Positions 21,526 through 31,189 of a stretch of DNA of 39,309 bases are shown here, in pieces (within the stretch, counting starts at the first letter, position 1; each line of letters starts with the position of its first letter). Source of the DNA: Actinospica acidithermotolerans (GTDB lineage: Bacteria > Actinomycetota > Actinomycetes > Streptomycetales > Catenulisporaceae); contig NZ_JAGSOH010000072.1 in the NCBI RefSeq assembly GCF_018139625.1, positions 1-39,309 of the forward strand. The letters are read 5' to 3'. The notes beneath the pieces are model-generated. The model ran no database searches. It was given only the letters and a program-made list of their open reading frames with translations, and was not told the origin of the DNA. Made by a program: the position numbers and the translations under genes.

Positions 21526-23028
21526 ATGTCAGACCTCCTCACGGCGGACGCCCCGCCCAAGGATTCGAGGCGCTGGCTGGCCCTCGTGGTCATGCTCTTC
21601 GCCCAGCTCATGGTCGTGCTCGACAGCACGGTCGTGAACATCGCGATGCCGCAGGCCCAGGCGGCCCTGCACATCACCGACGCCAACCGGCAGTGGATGC
21701 TGACGGCGTACACACTGACCTTCGGCGGCCTGCTGCTGCTCGGCGGCCGCATCGCCGACTACGTGGGCCGCAAGCGCGTCTTCCTGGTCGGCCTGGTCGG
21801 CTTCGCGCTGGCCTCCGCGCTCGGCGGACTCGCCCAGAACGAGGGCATGCTCTTCGGCGCGCGCGCCCTGCAGGGCGCGTTCGGCGCGATCCTGGCCCCG
21901 GCCTCGCTCTCGCTGATCACCGTGACCTTCACCGACGTCAAGGAGCGCGCCCGCGCGTTCGGCATGCTCGGCGCGATCAGCGGCGTCGGCGCGGCGATCG
22001 GCCTGGTCATGGGCGGCTGGCTGACCCAGGACTTCAGCTGGCGCTGGTGCCTGTTCGTGAACATCATCATGGCCGTCGTGGCCTTCGTCGCCGCCGTCCC
22101 GCTGCTGCACGAGTCGAAGGCGCACGGCAACACCCGGTACGACATCCCCGGCGCGATCCTGGCCACGGCCGGCCTCGCGAGCGTGGTCTACGGCTTCACC
22201 AACGCGGCCAAGCCCGGCCAGGGCTGGGGCGCGAGCGAGACGCTGCTGTTCCTGATCGGCGGCGGCCTGGCGCTGGTGGCCTTCGTGCTGGTCGAGGCGC
22301 GCGTGTCCAACCCGCTGCTGCCGCTGCGGGTGATCTGGAACGGCAACCGGGGCGGCTCCTACGCGGCCTCGGTGTTCATGGGCGCGGGCATGTTCGGCAT
22401 GTTCATGTTCTTCACGTACTACTTCCAGCAGTCGCTGGGGTACTCGCCGCTCAAGACCGGCCTGCTCTACCTGCCCTTCACCGGCGCGCTGATCGTCACC
22501 GCGGGCGCCGTCAGCCCCCTGCTGCCGCGGATCGGCCCGCGCATCCTGATGACCTACGGCGCGCTGGTCGCGGCGGGCGGCCTGTTCTGGCTGACCCAGC
22601 TGAAGCTGGACTCGTCGTACGCGGGGATGATCCTGCCCTCGATGGTCCTGATGGCGCACGGCATGGGCTGCGTGTTCGTGCCGCTGGCCAACACCGCGCT
22701 GACCGGCGTGTCCGAGCACGACGCGGGCGTGGCCAGCGCGATGGTCAACACGACCCAGCAGATCGGCGGCTCGCTCGGCGTGGCGCTGCTGAACACCTTC
22801 TTCACCACCGCGACCGCCACCTACGTCACCGCGCACAAGGCCACGCTGGGCGTGGTGCAGGCGAATGTGCTCGGCGCGATCCACGGCTACAACGTGGCCT
22901 TCATGGTCAGTGCGTTCCTGCTGGTCGCCGCAGCGGTGATCATCTTCGCGCTGATCCGCAAGGACCCGGAGCACGAGGGCGCGGTGTCCGGAGCCCCGGT
23001 CGACCGGCCGGTCGTGCACGTGGGCTGA
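21526..23028 (+). CDS. MFS efflux transporter, DHA2 (EmrB/QacA) family
   Basis: 500-residue, ~14-helix proton antiporter of the inner membrane. Seen: motif D1 LDSTVVNIAMPQ in helix 1, motif A GGRIADYVGRKR after helix 2, motif C GAISGVGAAIGLVMGG in helix 5, and SAMVNTTQQIGGSLGVAL late in the protein, all typical of DHA2 exporters. ATG at 21526 has GGAGGGG upstream. The 173-bp gap after the TetR gene holds an imperfect palindrome GAACA-TT-TGTTC (21483–21494), so a separate promoter is possible. Substrates are probably hydrophobic drugs or an endogenous metabolite. Confidence 0.93.
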   Translation: MSDLLTADAPPKDSRRWLALVVMLFAQLMVVLDSTVVNIAMPQAQAALHITDANRQWMLTAYTLTFGGLLLLGGRIADYVGRKRVFLVGLVGFALASALGGLAQNEGMLFGARALQGAFGAILAPASLSLITVTFTDVKERARAFGMLGAISGVGAAIGLVMGGWLTQDFSWRWCLFVNIIMAVVAFVAAVPLLHESKAHGNTRYDIPGAILATAGLASVVYGFTNAAKPGQGWGASETLLFLIGGGLALVAFVLVEARVSNPLLPLRVIWNGNRGGSYAASVFMGAGMFGMFMFFTYYFQQSLGYSPLKTGLLYLPFTGALIVTAGAVSPLLPRIGPRILMTYGALVAAGGLFWLTQLKLDSSYAGMILPSMVLMAHGMGCVFVPLANTALTGVSEHDAGVASAMVNTTQQIGGSLGVALLNTFFTTATATYVTAHKATLGVVQANVLGAIHGYNVAFMVSAFLLVAAAVIIFALIRKDPEHEGAVSGAPVDRPVVHVG

Positions 23029-23068
23029 CCCCCGCGCAGCGGCTCCGATCCGAACCCGGACACGGAAA

Positions 23069-23110
23069 AAGGACCCTCGCGTCGACGCCCTTGTCGACGC
23101 GAGGGTCCTT
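23069..23110. terminator. strong bidirectional terminator between the MFS gene and SGNH esterase gene
   Basis: Perfect 18-bp stem (AAGGACCCTCGCGTCGAC, 23069–23086; complement 23093–23110) with a 6-nt loop. On the minus strand the stem is followed by a run of T residues (CCTTTTTCC), a classic U tract for the esterase transcript. Confidence 0.93.
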
Positions 23111-23172
23111 CGCTTGCCGCGGTGGCTCGCCGTTTTGTCACATTGTTACGGCGATCTCACGCCGCGACGGGC

Positions 23173-23979
23173 CTACAGGCCCGCCTCGAGCGCCGGGTAG
23201 TACCCGTACTGCTGGCCGTCGGCGGTCGGGTGGTAGGACTCGGAGATGTCCAGCCAGTTGAGCGAGTGCAGCCACGGGCTGCTGTCGCAGATCTCGTGTC
23301 CGGCGAAGTTGGAGCGGACGTCCTCGTAGACGAAGTTGCCGTACTTCGCCACCTCCGTCGCGATGACGCTGTCGAGCTCGTCGGCGGCGCCGTTGATCGC
23401 GGTCCGGCTGGTGCCGGACAGCCCGACGCAGCTGCTGGACTGGGACAGGTCGTAGAACTCGGGGTAGCCGAGGACGATGACGTGGGCGTTCGGAGCGTCC
23501 TTGCGGATGTCGGCGTAGGTGGTGTCGAGCAGGCCGGGCAGGGTGTTCTTCGCGTAGCTCTCGGCGCTGTCCACGGCCGAGACGCAGCCGCTGGTGCCCT
23601 CGAGGACGCAGTCCTCCATGACCGTGCTGAAGCCCGCGTCGTTGCCGCCGATGGTGATCGACACCAGGTTGGTGGACGAGCTCAGCGCGCCGAGCTGGCT
23701 GCTGATCACGTCCGAGGTCTTGGCACCGGAACAGGCCTCGTCGGTGAACGCGATCGACGAGTGGGCCTTGTCGTACAGGTAGGGGTACGCGCTCTCGCTG
23801 ACGTCGCAGCTGTTGATGTAACTGCCGGAACCGACGCCGGACGAGTACGAGTCGCCGAGGGCGACGTAGTTGGTGTAGGTCGCGGCGTGGGCGGCGCCCG
23901 TCGCGAACAGGGTCAACGCGGCGGCGGTGCCCGCGGTGGCGATGACGGAGACGCATCGACGGGTGCTGACGGTCCTCAT
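23173..23979 (-). CDS. secreted SGNH-family esterase/lipase
   Basis: 268-residue exported hydrolase. A Sec signal (RR near the N-terminus, hydrophobic core, ATGAAHA-ATY cleavage region near 33) precedes the SGNH blocks: GDSYSSG (nucleophile Ser), the Gly block around VLGYPEF, GGND (oxyanion Asn), and SYHPTADGQ (catalytic His). Six or more cysteines suggest disulfides, as in Streptomyces SGNH lipases. ATG at 23979 has GGGAGG 10 bases upstream. Probably acts on lipid or ester substrates outside the cell. Confidence 0.92.
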   Translation of the reverse strand: MRTVSTRRCVSVIATAGTAAALTLFATGAAHAATYTNYVALGDSYSSGVGSGSYINSCDVSESAYPYLYDKAHSSIAFTDEACSGAKTSDVISSQLGALSSSTNLVSITIGGNDAGFSTVMEDCVLEGTSGCVSAVDSAESYAKNTLPGLLDTTYADIRKDAPNAHVIVLGYPEFYDLSQSSSCVGLSGTSRTAINGAADELDSVIATEVAKYGNFVYEDVRSNFAGHEICDSSPWLHSLNWLDISESYHPTADGQQYGYYPALEAGL

Positions 23980-24005
23980 GGCTGGATGTCCTCCCTGGTG
24001 GCAGC

Positions 24006-24034
24006 CTTGTATAAACAAGTAATCAGGAATCAGG
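24006..24034. promoter_or_regulatory. AT-rich inverted and direct repeats upstream of the esterase gene
   Basis: CTTGT-ATAA-ACAAG (24006–24019) is an inverted repeat and AATCAGG is tandemly repeated at 24021–24034. On the minus strand the palindrome includes TTTATAC, a plausible -10. The low GC content stands out. Likely the promoter/operator of the esterase gene, 27–55 bp from its start. Confidence 0.45.
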
Positions 24035-24179
24035 GGGGTCACAAGAAGGTTTCCGAGTCTTTACGGAGTTTCACGGGCGTGTCCCAAGCAGGCGGCGGAC
24101 GCATGGTGTACGGCGGGTGCCGGGCGCCGCCGAAAGGCTCGGCGAGCGCCCCGCGGCGGCGCGGCGGCAGAATGAACGC

Positions 24180-25331
24180 GTGAGGATTCTGGAGATCGTG
24201 CTCGGCTCGCTGGTCGTGCTCGCCACGTGGGTGTCGGTGGTGGCCAACCTGGTGGTGCCGCGCGGGCTGCGCTCCCGCTACACGCGGCTGATCCGGGACC
24301 TCGTGCGGGTGCCCTTCCAGGCCGCGGCCGACCACTGCCGCACCTTCGAGAGCAAGGACCTGATCCTGGCGTGGGCGGCGCCGCTGTCCATCCTGGCCAC
24401 GCTGCTGAGCTGGCTCGGGCTGTCCGTGGTCGGCTTCGGGTTCGTGCTGGCCGGGGTGGGCGGCACCAACCCCGGCAAGGGCATGCTGGAGTCCGGCTCG
24501 TCGGTGTTCACGCTGGGCTTCCTGAGCAGCTCGGACAGCCAGCAGATCTTCGTCGACTTCTGCGCGGCGGCCACCGGTCCGGTGATGATCGGCCTGCTGG
24601 TCGGATACCTCCCGGCGATGTACAGCGCGTACTCGCAGCGCGAGGCCGAGGTGACGATGCTTCAGGCCCGCGCCGGCGTGCCGGCCTGGGGCCCGGAGAT
24701 CCTGATGCGGCACGTCCAGGTGCCCGGCCTGATCACCCAGCTCACCGCCCTCTACCAGGGCTGGGAGCGCTGGGCCGCGCAGATCGCGGAGAGCCATACG
24801 AGCTACCCGGTGCTGATCCACTTCCGCTCCCCGCGCGCCACCCGCAACTGGCTGGTGGCGCTGCTGGCGATCATGGACGCGGCGGCCCTGGAGCTGGCGC
24901 TGAACCCCTCGAAGCCCAAGGCCACGATGCGGATGACGCTGCGGGCCGGGTTCACCTGCCTGCGCGAGATCGCCGACGTCGAGGGCATCCCGTACGACGT
25001 CGATCCTGACCCGGACAGCGAGATCCAGCTGAGCTACGCCGAGTTCTCGCAAGGCCTGGACATGCTGCGGTACGCCGGCTACCCGATGGAGCGCGGCCCG
25101 GAGGACGCCTGGGCCCACTTCCGCGGCTGGCGGGTGAACTACGAGTCGCTCGCCTACACGCTGGCCTACCGGATCGACGCCGTCGCCGCGCCCTGGTCCG
25201 GCCCGCGCCGCACCCAGCGGCAGGTACTCTCCGTCCGCACGCCGGTCGATCGCCAGCCCAGCCGCTCCCGCCCGGCCGTGTCCGCCGCCGACGAGGACCG
25301 GCAGCCGACGGCGCCCCGCGGCAAGGCGTAG
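24180..25331 (+). CDS. membrane protein with an ion-channel-like pore motif
   Basis: 383 residues. Helix 1 is at ~3–22, helix 2 at ~62–84, then a loop with ESGSSVFTLGFLSS (~104–117), then a helix around FCAAATGPVMIGLLVGYLPAMYSAY. The helix–pore loop–helix order and xTLGF resemble two-helix K+ channels (TVGYGD), but the filter Gly-Asp is replaced by Leu-Ser. A ~220-residue cytoplasmic domain (VTMLQARAGVPAWGPEIL, NWLVALLAIMDAAALELAL) follows; I do not recognise it. The GTG at 24180 lies 6 bases after CAGAAT (24168–24173), suggesting a leaderless mRNA. Function is unknown; channel homology is inference. Confidence 0.75.
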   Translation: MRILEIVLGSLVVLATWVSVVANLVVPRGLRSRYTRLIRDLVRVPFQAAADHCRTFESKDLILAWAAPLSILATLLSWLGLSVVGFGFVLAGVGGTNPGKGMLESGSSVFTLGFLSSSDSQQIFVDFCAAATGPVMIGLLVGYLPAMYSAYSQREAEVTMLQARAGVPAWGPEILMRHVQVPGLITQLTALYQGWERWAAQIAESHTSYPVLIHFRSPRATRNWLVALLAIMDAAALELALNPSKPKATMRMTLRAGFTCLREIADVEGIPYDVDPDPDSEIQLSYAEFSQGLDMLRYAGYPMERGPEDAWAHFRGWRVNYESLAYTLAYRIDAVAAPWSGPRRTQRQVLSVRTPVDRQPSRSRPAVSAADEDRQPTAPRGKA

Positions 25332-25366
25332 GGCCGGGAGCGCCTCCGCAAGCCGCCGACGGCGCA

Positions 25367-26725
25367 TCAGTCGACGCAGGGGACGCCGGGCGGCGGGTTG
25401 AGGTCGACCGGTGCGGGGGCGGTCGACGCCGCGGCCGGCATCGCGGTCTTTGCGGCCGCCGTCTTGGCCGCCGTCTTGCCGTGGGACGTGGCCGCGCCGG
25501 TCTGGCCGGCGCCGACCTCGGTGACCGCCTGAGAGTCGCCGGAGTCGCTCTCGGTGGCCGCGCCCTGCGGCACCTGGGGGATGGCTCCGGTGCCCGAGCT
25601 CAGGCCGGCCGGGACCTTGCCGGCGATGAGCTCCTGGGCGTCGGTGCGCACCTTGGCCGGGTCGATGATGTTGACCGACTCGCCGTCCTCGGTGGCGAAG
25701 CCCTCGATCGGGAGCGTGTAGAAGCTCACCCGGCCCGAGGTGAGCGCGCCCGCCTGCCGGATGAACGTCAGCGGGTTGAAGCCCGCGTCGACGACGACGT
25801 CCCGGTGGGCCACGTCGAGCAGCGCGCTGAGCTTGCTGAGGCTGCCGAAGACGCCGTCGGACTCCAGCTTGGCGGCGGCGGAGGCGAGGAAGGCCTGCTG
25901 ACGGTGCGTCCGGTCGAGGTCGCCGCCGCTCAGGTTGTGGCGCTGGCGGACGAATTCGAGGGCCTGCTGGCCGTCGAGCGTCTGCACGCCGGCCGGGAAG
26001 TTCGCGCCGGAGTAGTCGTCGTGCGCGGGCTGCTTGAGGCAGACGGTGACGCCGCCGAGGGCGTTGGCGAGGTCGTAGAAGCCCGCGAGGTTGATCTCGG
26101 CGAAGTGGTCCACCTGGACGCCGAGCAGGTCCTGCACGGCCTCGACCGCGGCCTTGCGCCCGGCCTCGCGGCCGACGGTCTCGAGCTGCGCCTGGCCGGT
26201 CACGCCGTTCTGCTGGGCCTGCTGCTCGGCGAGCGCCTTGGCCCGGCCGTACGCCTCCTTGATCTTGTGCTGGCCGAGGCCCTCCGGGAGGTCCACGTAG
26301 TCGTCGCGCGGGATGGACAGCGCGACGGCGCGCGAGCCGTCGGCCGGCACGTGCAGCAGGATCAGGGTGTTGGTGTTGTAGCCGCCGATGTCGCTGCTGG
26401 AGCCCGCGTGCAGCTTGTCCAGGATGTCGGCGGGCAAATCGTTGCCGTTCATGTCCTTGCGCGAGTCCAGGCCCATCAGCAGGATGTTCTGGTCGGTCTC
26501 CGGGTGGTCCCCGAGGCCGTCGAGCGCGTCGGACGTGGTGAGCGTGCCGAGGATCGTCCGGTCCATGTACCAGCCGGTCGCGGCGGTGGCCAGGATGATC
26601 ACGGCGAGCGTGCCGGACAGCGCCCGCAGGCCGATCCGCAGGCCGCGGGGCAAGCGCAGCCGGGCCAGCGGCGAGGGCGCGCGGCTGCCGGTCTGGGACG
26701 GCCGCGGCCGCCGGTTCGGGGTCAC
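25367..26725 (-). CDS. LytR-CpsA-Psr (LCP) family cell-wall glycopolymer ligase
   Basis: 452-residue membrane-anchored enzyme. A cytoplasmic Arg/Pro-rich tail and one helix (~32–53) precede the LCP domain: NILLMGLDSR, TNTLILLHV, ALSIPRDDYVDLP (catalytic-site Arg and Asp), GVTVCLKQP, LDGQQALEFVRQRH and DLDRTHRQQAFL. LCP proteins transfer polyprenyl-phosphate-linked glycopolymers to peptidoglycan outside the membrane. The last ~85 residues are a low-complexity Ala/Thr/Gly/Ser extension ending in PPGVPCVD. Start: GTG at 26725 with a GGAAGGG-type site. Convergent with the channel-like gene and divergent from the carboxylase operon. Confidence 0.92.
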   Translation of the reverse strand: MTPNRRPRPSQTGSRAPSPLARLRLPRGLRIGLRALSGTLAVIILATAATGWYMDRTILGTLTTSDALDGLGDHPETDQNILLMGLDSRKDMNGNDLPADILDKLHAGSSSDIGGYNTNTLILLHVPADGSRAVALSIPRDDYVDLPEGLGQHKIKEAYGRAKALAEQQAQQNGVTGQAQLETVGREAGRKAAVEAVQDLLGVQVDHFAEINLAGFYDLANALGGVTVCLKQPAHDDYSGANFPAGVQTLDGQQALEFVRQRHNLSGGDLDRTHRQQAFLASAAAKLESDGVFGSLSKLSALLDVAHRDVVVDAGFNPLTFIRQAGALTSGRVSFYTLPIEGFATEDGESVNIIDPAKVRTDAQELIAGKVPAGLSSGTGAIPQVPQGAATESDSGDSQAVTEVGAGQTGAATSHGKTAAKTAAAKTAMPAAASTAPAPVDLNPPPGVPCVD

Positions 26726-26955
26726 GCGGGCCGCCCTTCCGGTCGGGAGATCCTTCCGTGTTCCCGGCCAGCCTAGAAAAACCCTGGTGGCCGGGCGGGC
26801 AGGCGAGGCCGCCGCTTCACCCGTTCGGCCCCGCGCTTTCCTAGACCGCTTCCGCTGTGTTACTCATGGGTACGAGAAGGCCGAACACCACCGGCCGATC
26901 ACGACGCACCGGGCGCCACAAGCCGTCCGGTCAGTACCCAAGAAAGGCGGCGACG

Positions 26956-28557
26956 GTGCCGTCCAGCTCGACCGTGCCATCCACGTCGCGCTCAGCGCCC
27001 TCCACGCTGCGCGAGCTGTCCGGGCAGCTGCGCGAACGCCTGGCCGAGGTGCGCCTCGGCGGGGACGAGCGCTCCCGCGCCCGCCATCTCTCCCGCGGCA
27101 AGCTGCTGCCGCGGGACCGGATCGACCGGCTGCTCGACCCGGGCTCCCCCTTCCTCGAACTCGCCCCGCTGGCCGCCTACGGCCTCTACGCCGAGCACGG
27201 CGGCCCGGTGCCGTCCGCGGGAATCGTCACCGGCATCGGGCGGGTGCACGGCCGGACGTGTGTCATCGTGGCGAACGACGCGACCGTCAAGGGCGGCACC
27301 TACTACCCGATGACGGTGAAGAAGCACCTGCGCGCCCAGCAGATCGCCGCCGACAACCGCACCCCCTGCCTCTACCTCGTCGACTCCGGCGGCGCCTACC
27401 TTCCGCTGCAGGACGAGGTCTTCCCGGACCGCGAGCACTTCGGCCGGATCTTCTTCAACCAGGCCCGGATGTCGGGCGCGGGCATCCCGCAGCTGGCCGC
27501 CGTGCTCGGCGCGTGCACGGCGGGCGGCGCGTACGTCCCGGCGATGAGCGACGAGACGATCATCGTGCGGAATCAGGGCACGATCTACCTCGGCGGCCCG
27601 CCGCTGGTCCGCGCGGCCACCGGCGAGATCGTCACCGCCGAGGAGCTGGGCGGCGCCGACGTGCACACCCGGCTCTCCGGCGTGGCCGACCACCTCGCCG
27701 AGGACGACGAGCACGCCCTCGATCTGCTGCGCACCGCGGTGGCCAGCCTGCCTCCCGCGACGCCGTGGCTGGCGCCGGAGGCGCCCGAGGAGCCGGCCGC
27801 GGATCCGGAGGAGCTCTACGACCTCGTCCCGACCGATCCGCGCATCCCCTACGACGTGCGCGAGGTGATCCGGCGCATCGTCGACGGCTCGCGGACGCAC
27901 GAGTTCAAGGCCCGCTACGGCGAGACGCTGGTCTGCGCGTTCGCGAAGATCCACGGCTACCCGGTGGGCATCCTGGCGAACAACGGCGTGCTGTTCGGCG
28001 AGTCCGCGGTCAAGGGCGCCCACTTCATCGAGCTCTGCCAGCAGCGCCGGATCCCGTTGCTGTTCCTGCAGAACATCAGCGGCTTCATGGTGGGCAAGGA
28101 CTACGAGAACCGCGGCATCGCGCGCGACGGCGCGAAGCTGGTCACGGCCGTGGCCTGCGCGACGGTGCCCAAGCTGACCGTCGTGATCGGCGGCTCGTTC
28201 GGCGCGGGCAACTACGGCATGTGCGGCCGCGGGTACGACCCGCGCTTTCTGTGGATGTGGCCGAACGCGCGGATCTCGGTGATGGGCGGCGAGCAGGCGG
28301 CGATGGTGCTGGCCACGGTGCGCCGGGACCGGATCGAGGCCGAGGGCGGCGCGTGGGCGGCCGAGGACGAGGACGCGTTCAAGAAGCCGATCCGGGACCA
28401 GTACGAGACACAGGGCTCGCCCTACTACTCGACGGCGCGGCTGTGGGACGACGGGATCATCGACCCCGTCGACACCCGGCGGGTGCTCGGCCTGGCCCTG
28501 GCGGCCACCTCGTACGCCGAGCCCGAGCCGGTCAACTACGGCGTCTTCCGGATGTAG
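26956..28557 (+). CDS. accD1: acyl-CoA carboxylase beta subunit (methylcrotonyl-CoA carboxylase type)
   Basis: 533-residue biotin-dependent carboxyltransferase subunit. Seen: [63 protein letters not shown] (signature only partly quoted by its key Gly and Cys), [13 protein letters not shown], and the C-terminal [11 protein letters not shown]. These match the MCC-beta branch rather than propionyl-CoA carboxylase. With the next gene it would carboxylate 3-methylcrotonyl-CoA in leucine breakdown. First gene of the operon accD–accA–hmgL–acdH. Start: GTG at 26956, AAAGG ~9 bases upstream, giving the typical family length; the frame stays open to about 26857. Confidence 0.93.
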   Translation: MPSSSTVPSTSRSAPSTLRELSGQLRERLAEVRLGGDERSRARHLSRGKLLPRDRIDRLLDPGSPFLELAPLAAYGLYAEHGGPVPSAGIVTGIGRVHGRTCVIVANDATVKGGTYYPMTVKKHLRAQQIAADNRTPCLYLVDSGGAYLPLQDEVFPDREHFGRIFFNQARMSGAGIPQLAAVLGACTAGGAYVPAMSDETIIVRNQGTIYLGGPPLVRAATGEIVTAEELGGADVHTRLSGVADHLAEDDEHALDLLRTAVASLPPATPWLAPEAPEEPAADPEELYDLVPTDPRIPYDVREVIRRIVDGSRTHEFKARYGETLVCAFAKIHGYPVGILANNGVLFGESAVKGAHFIELCQQRRIPLLFLQNISGFMVGKDYENRGIARDGAKLVTAVACATVPKLTVVIGGSFGAGNYGMCGRGYDPRFLWMWPNARISVMGGEQAAMVLATVRRDRIEAEGGAWAAEDEDAFKKPIRDQYETQGSPYYSTARLWDDGIIDPVDTRRVLGLALAATSYAEPEPVNYGVFRM

Positions 28558-28565
28558 GGGGCAGC

Positions 28566-30236
28566 ATGATCGAGTCAATCCTGATCGCCAACCGCGGCGA
28601 GATCGCGCTGCGGGTGATCCGCACGGCGCGCGCCCTGGGCATCCGCACGGTCGCCGTCTACTCGGACGCCGACGCCGGCTCGCCGCACGTGCGCGCGGCC
28701 GACTCCGCGGTCCGCCTCGGCCCCGCCCCGGCGACCGAGTCCTACCTGAACGTCGCCGCCGTGCTCGCCGCCGCGCGCGAGTCCGGGGCCGACGCCGTGC
28801 ACCCCGGCTACGGCTTCCTGTCCGAGAACGCGGGCTTCGCGCAGGCCTGCCGCGAGGCCGGGCTCACCTTCATCGGCCCGCCCGCCGAGGTGATCTCCGC
28901 TCTCGGCCGCAAGGACGCCGCGCGGGAACTCGCCGAGCAGGCGGACGTGCCGGTGCTCCGCTCGTACCGCGCGGACGAGGTGCCCGACGACGTCTTCCCG
29001 GTACTGGTGAAGGCGGCTTCGGGCGGCGGCGGCAAGGGCATGCGGATCGTGCGCGCGCCCGCCGACCTGCCGGACGCCCTCAAGGCCGCCGAGCGCGAGG
29101 CGGAATCAGCGTTCGGCGACGGCACGGTGCTGGTCGAGCGGTACCTGGAGCACGGCCGGCACGTCGAGGTGCAGATCCTCGCGGACGGCCACGGAAACGT
29201 CGTCCACCTGGGCGAGCGCGACTGCTCCGTGCAGCGGCGGCACCAGAAGGTCGTCGAGGAGAGCCCGGCGCCCACGATCGGCCCGCAGCTGCGCGAGCGG
29301 CTGCTGGAGGCCGCGGTCCGGCTGTGCCGCAAGGTCGGCTACGTCAACGCGGGCACCGTCGAGTTCATCGTCTCAGGAGACGAATTCTTCTTCCTCGAGG
29401 TGAACACGCGCCTGCAGGTCGAGCATTCGGTGACCGAACTCGTGACCGGGCTCGACCTCGTGGCGCTCCAGATCAGGATCGCCCGCGGCGAGCGACTGCC
29501 TCAGCTCTCTGCGACGCCGGACGGGCACGCGATCGAGGTCCGGGTCTACGCCGAGGACGCCGAGCACGGCTTCCTGCCGCAGGCGGGCGTCGCGGAGTCC
29601 GTGCGGTGGCCTCACCAGGAGAACCCGGCGAGCCTGCGGGTCGACACGGCCCTGCGCACCGGGGGCGAGGTCACGGCGTACTACGACCCGATGGTGGCCA
29701 AGGTGACCGCGCACGGCGCCGACCGGGAGGCCGCGCGCCGGAACCTGCTCAAGGCCCTCGACGGCACCGCGGTCACCGGCCTCGTGACGAACCTGGCGTT
29801 CCTGCGCACGGTGCTCGGCTCCGCCGAGTTCGCCGACGCGACCATCGACACCTCCTGGCTCGACACGCACCCCGACCTGCCCTTCCACCCCCGGCTCGAG
29901 CCGGACGGCCCAACGCCCTTCGACGCGCGCGACGGCTGGCGGCTGGGCGGACCGGCGGTTCCGGCACGTGCCCACGCCGAACGCGTCGCGGCGGCGGACA
30001 GCGGGTCCGCCGAGGCCGACGGCTCGGTGCGCGCGCCGATGCCGGGCACGGTGCTCGCGGTTAAGGTGCAGGAAGGACAGCCGGTCACGGCCGGCGAACC
30101 GCTCGGCGTGCTGGAGGCGATGAAGATGGAGCACACGCTGACGGCGCCGTGCGACGGCGTTCTGACGGCGATCGGCGCCGCCGTCGGAGACCAGGTGCCG
30201 CTGGGCCACGTTCTCTTCGAGGTGGAGCCGAAATGA
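28566..30236 (+). CDS. accA1: acyl-CoA carboxylase alpha subunit (biotin carboxylase + BCCP)
   Basis: 556-residue subunit combining an ATP-grasp biotin carboxylase and a C-terminal biotin carrier domain. Seen: ILIANRGEIALRVIRTA, HPGYGFLSEN, KAASGGGGKGMR (ATP loop), ERDCSVQRRHQKVVEE, EVNTRLQVEHSVTE, and biotinyl-lysine motif LEAMKMEH with Lys520. It is shorter than many MCC alpha subunits because the BT linker is brief. ATG at 28566 is 8 bp after the accD stop with GGGGG upstream, so the two are translated together. The stop overlaps the hmgL start. Confidence 0.95.
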   Translation: MIESILIANRGEIALRVIRTARALGIRTVAVYSDADAGSPHVRAADSAVRLGPAPATESYLNVAAVLAAARESGADAVHPGYGFLSENAGFAQACREAGLTFIGPPAEVISALGRKDAARELAEQADVPVLRSYRADEVPDDVFPVLVKAASGGGGKGMRIVRAPADLPDALKAAEREAESAFGDGTVLVERYLEHGRHVEVQILADGHGNVVHLGERDCSVQRRHQKVVEESPAPTIGPQLRERLLEAAVRLCRKVGYVNAGTVEFIVSGDEFFFLEVNTRLQVEHSVTELVTGLDLVALQIRIARGERLPQLSATPDGHAIEVRVYAEDAEHGFLPQAGVAESVRWPHQENPASLRVDTALRTGGEVTAYYDPMVAKVTAHGADREAARRNLLKALDGTAVTGLVTNLAFLRTVLGSAEFADATIDTSWLDTHPDLPFHPRLEPDGPTPFDARDGWRLGGPAVPARAHAERVAAADSGSAEADGSVRAPMPGTVLAVKVQEGQPVTAGEPLGVLEAMKMEHTLTAPCDGVLTAIGAAVGDQVPLGHVLFEVEPK

Positions 30237-31189
30237 TCCCCGGACTTCCGCAGAAGCTCACCCAGCACGGCCTGCCGCAACGCGTCACGGTGTACGAGGT
30301 CGGCGCGCGCGACGGCCTGCAGAACGAGAAGGCCGTCGTGCCGACGTCCGCCAAGGCCGAGTTCATCGAGCGCCTCGCCGGCGCCGGCCTGTGGATGATC
30401 GAGGCGACCGGCTTCGTGCACCCGAAGTGGGTACCGCAGCTCGCCGACGCCGACGAGCTGATGCCGATGCTCGCCTCGCGCACCTTCAACGAGCACACCC
30501 GCTTCCCGGTGCTCGTGCCGAACCGCCGCGGGCTCGTGCGCGCCGCGGCCACCGGCGCCAAGGACATCGCCGTCTTCGCCTCGGCAACCGAGACCTTCGC
30601 GCTGAAGAACCTCAACTCGACCATCGATGACTCGATGAAGGAGATCGAGGCCACGCTGCAGCAGGCGCTCGCGCGCCGCATGCGGGCTCGGGGCTACGTC
30701 TCGATGTGCTTCGGCGACCCCTGGGAGGGTCCCGTCTCGATGCGCAAGGTGACGGACGTCGTAGTGCGGCTGATCGATGCCGGGTGCACGCAGGTGAGCC
30801 TCGGCGACACCATCGGCACCGCCACCCCGGGCCACGTGCGCACCCTGATCGACGCGCTGGAGCGGCGCGGCGTGTCCCGCGACCGGCTCGCCGTGCACTT
30901 CCACGACACCTACGGCCAGGCGCTGGCGAACACGTACGCCGCGCTGCAGGCCGGCATAGCGACCGTCGACGCCTCCGCGGGAGGTCTCGGCGGTTGCCCC
31001 TACGCCGAATCCGCCACGGGCAACCTGGCCACCGAAGACCTCGTGTGGATGCTCGACGGCCTCGGCATCACCACCGGCGTCGACCTCCAGAAGCTGGTCG
31101 ACGTCTCGAGCTGGATGGCCGGAATCCTCGGCCGTCCGGCCCCGTCCCGTACCGTCCAAGCCCTCATGAAGGGCTCGAAGAACGGATGA
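30233..31189 (+). CDS. hmgL: hydroxymethylglutaryl-CoA lyase
   Basis: 318-residue TIM-barrel lyase that cleaves HMG-CoA to acetyl-CoA and acetoacetate, the last step of leucine degradation. Seen: VGARDGLQNE (catalytic Arg-Asp), FVHPKWVPQLAD, HFHDTYGQALANT (metal ligands His-x-His) and GGLGGCPYAESATGN with the catalytic cysteine. ATG overlaps the accA stop (ATGA, 30233–30236), and its own stop overlaps the acdH start (ATGA, 31186–31189), a pattern of translational coupling along the operon. Confidence 0.95.
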   Translation: MIPGLPQKLTQHGLPQRVTVYEVGARDGLQNEKAVVPTSAKAEFIERLAGAGLWMIEATGFVHPKWVPQLADADELMPMLASRTFNEHTRFPVLVPNRRGLVRAAATGAKDIAVFASATETFALKNLNSTIDDSMKEIEATLQQALARRMRARGYVSMCFGDPWEGPVSMRKVTDVVVRLIDAGCTQVSLGDTIGTATPGHVRTLIDALERRGVSRDRLAVHFHDTYGQALANTYAALQAGIATVDASAGGLGGCPYAESATGNLATEDLVWMLDGLGITTGVDLQKLVDVSSWMAGILGRPAPSRTVQALMKGSKNG

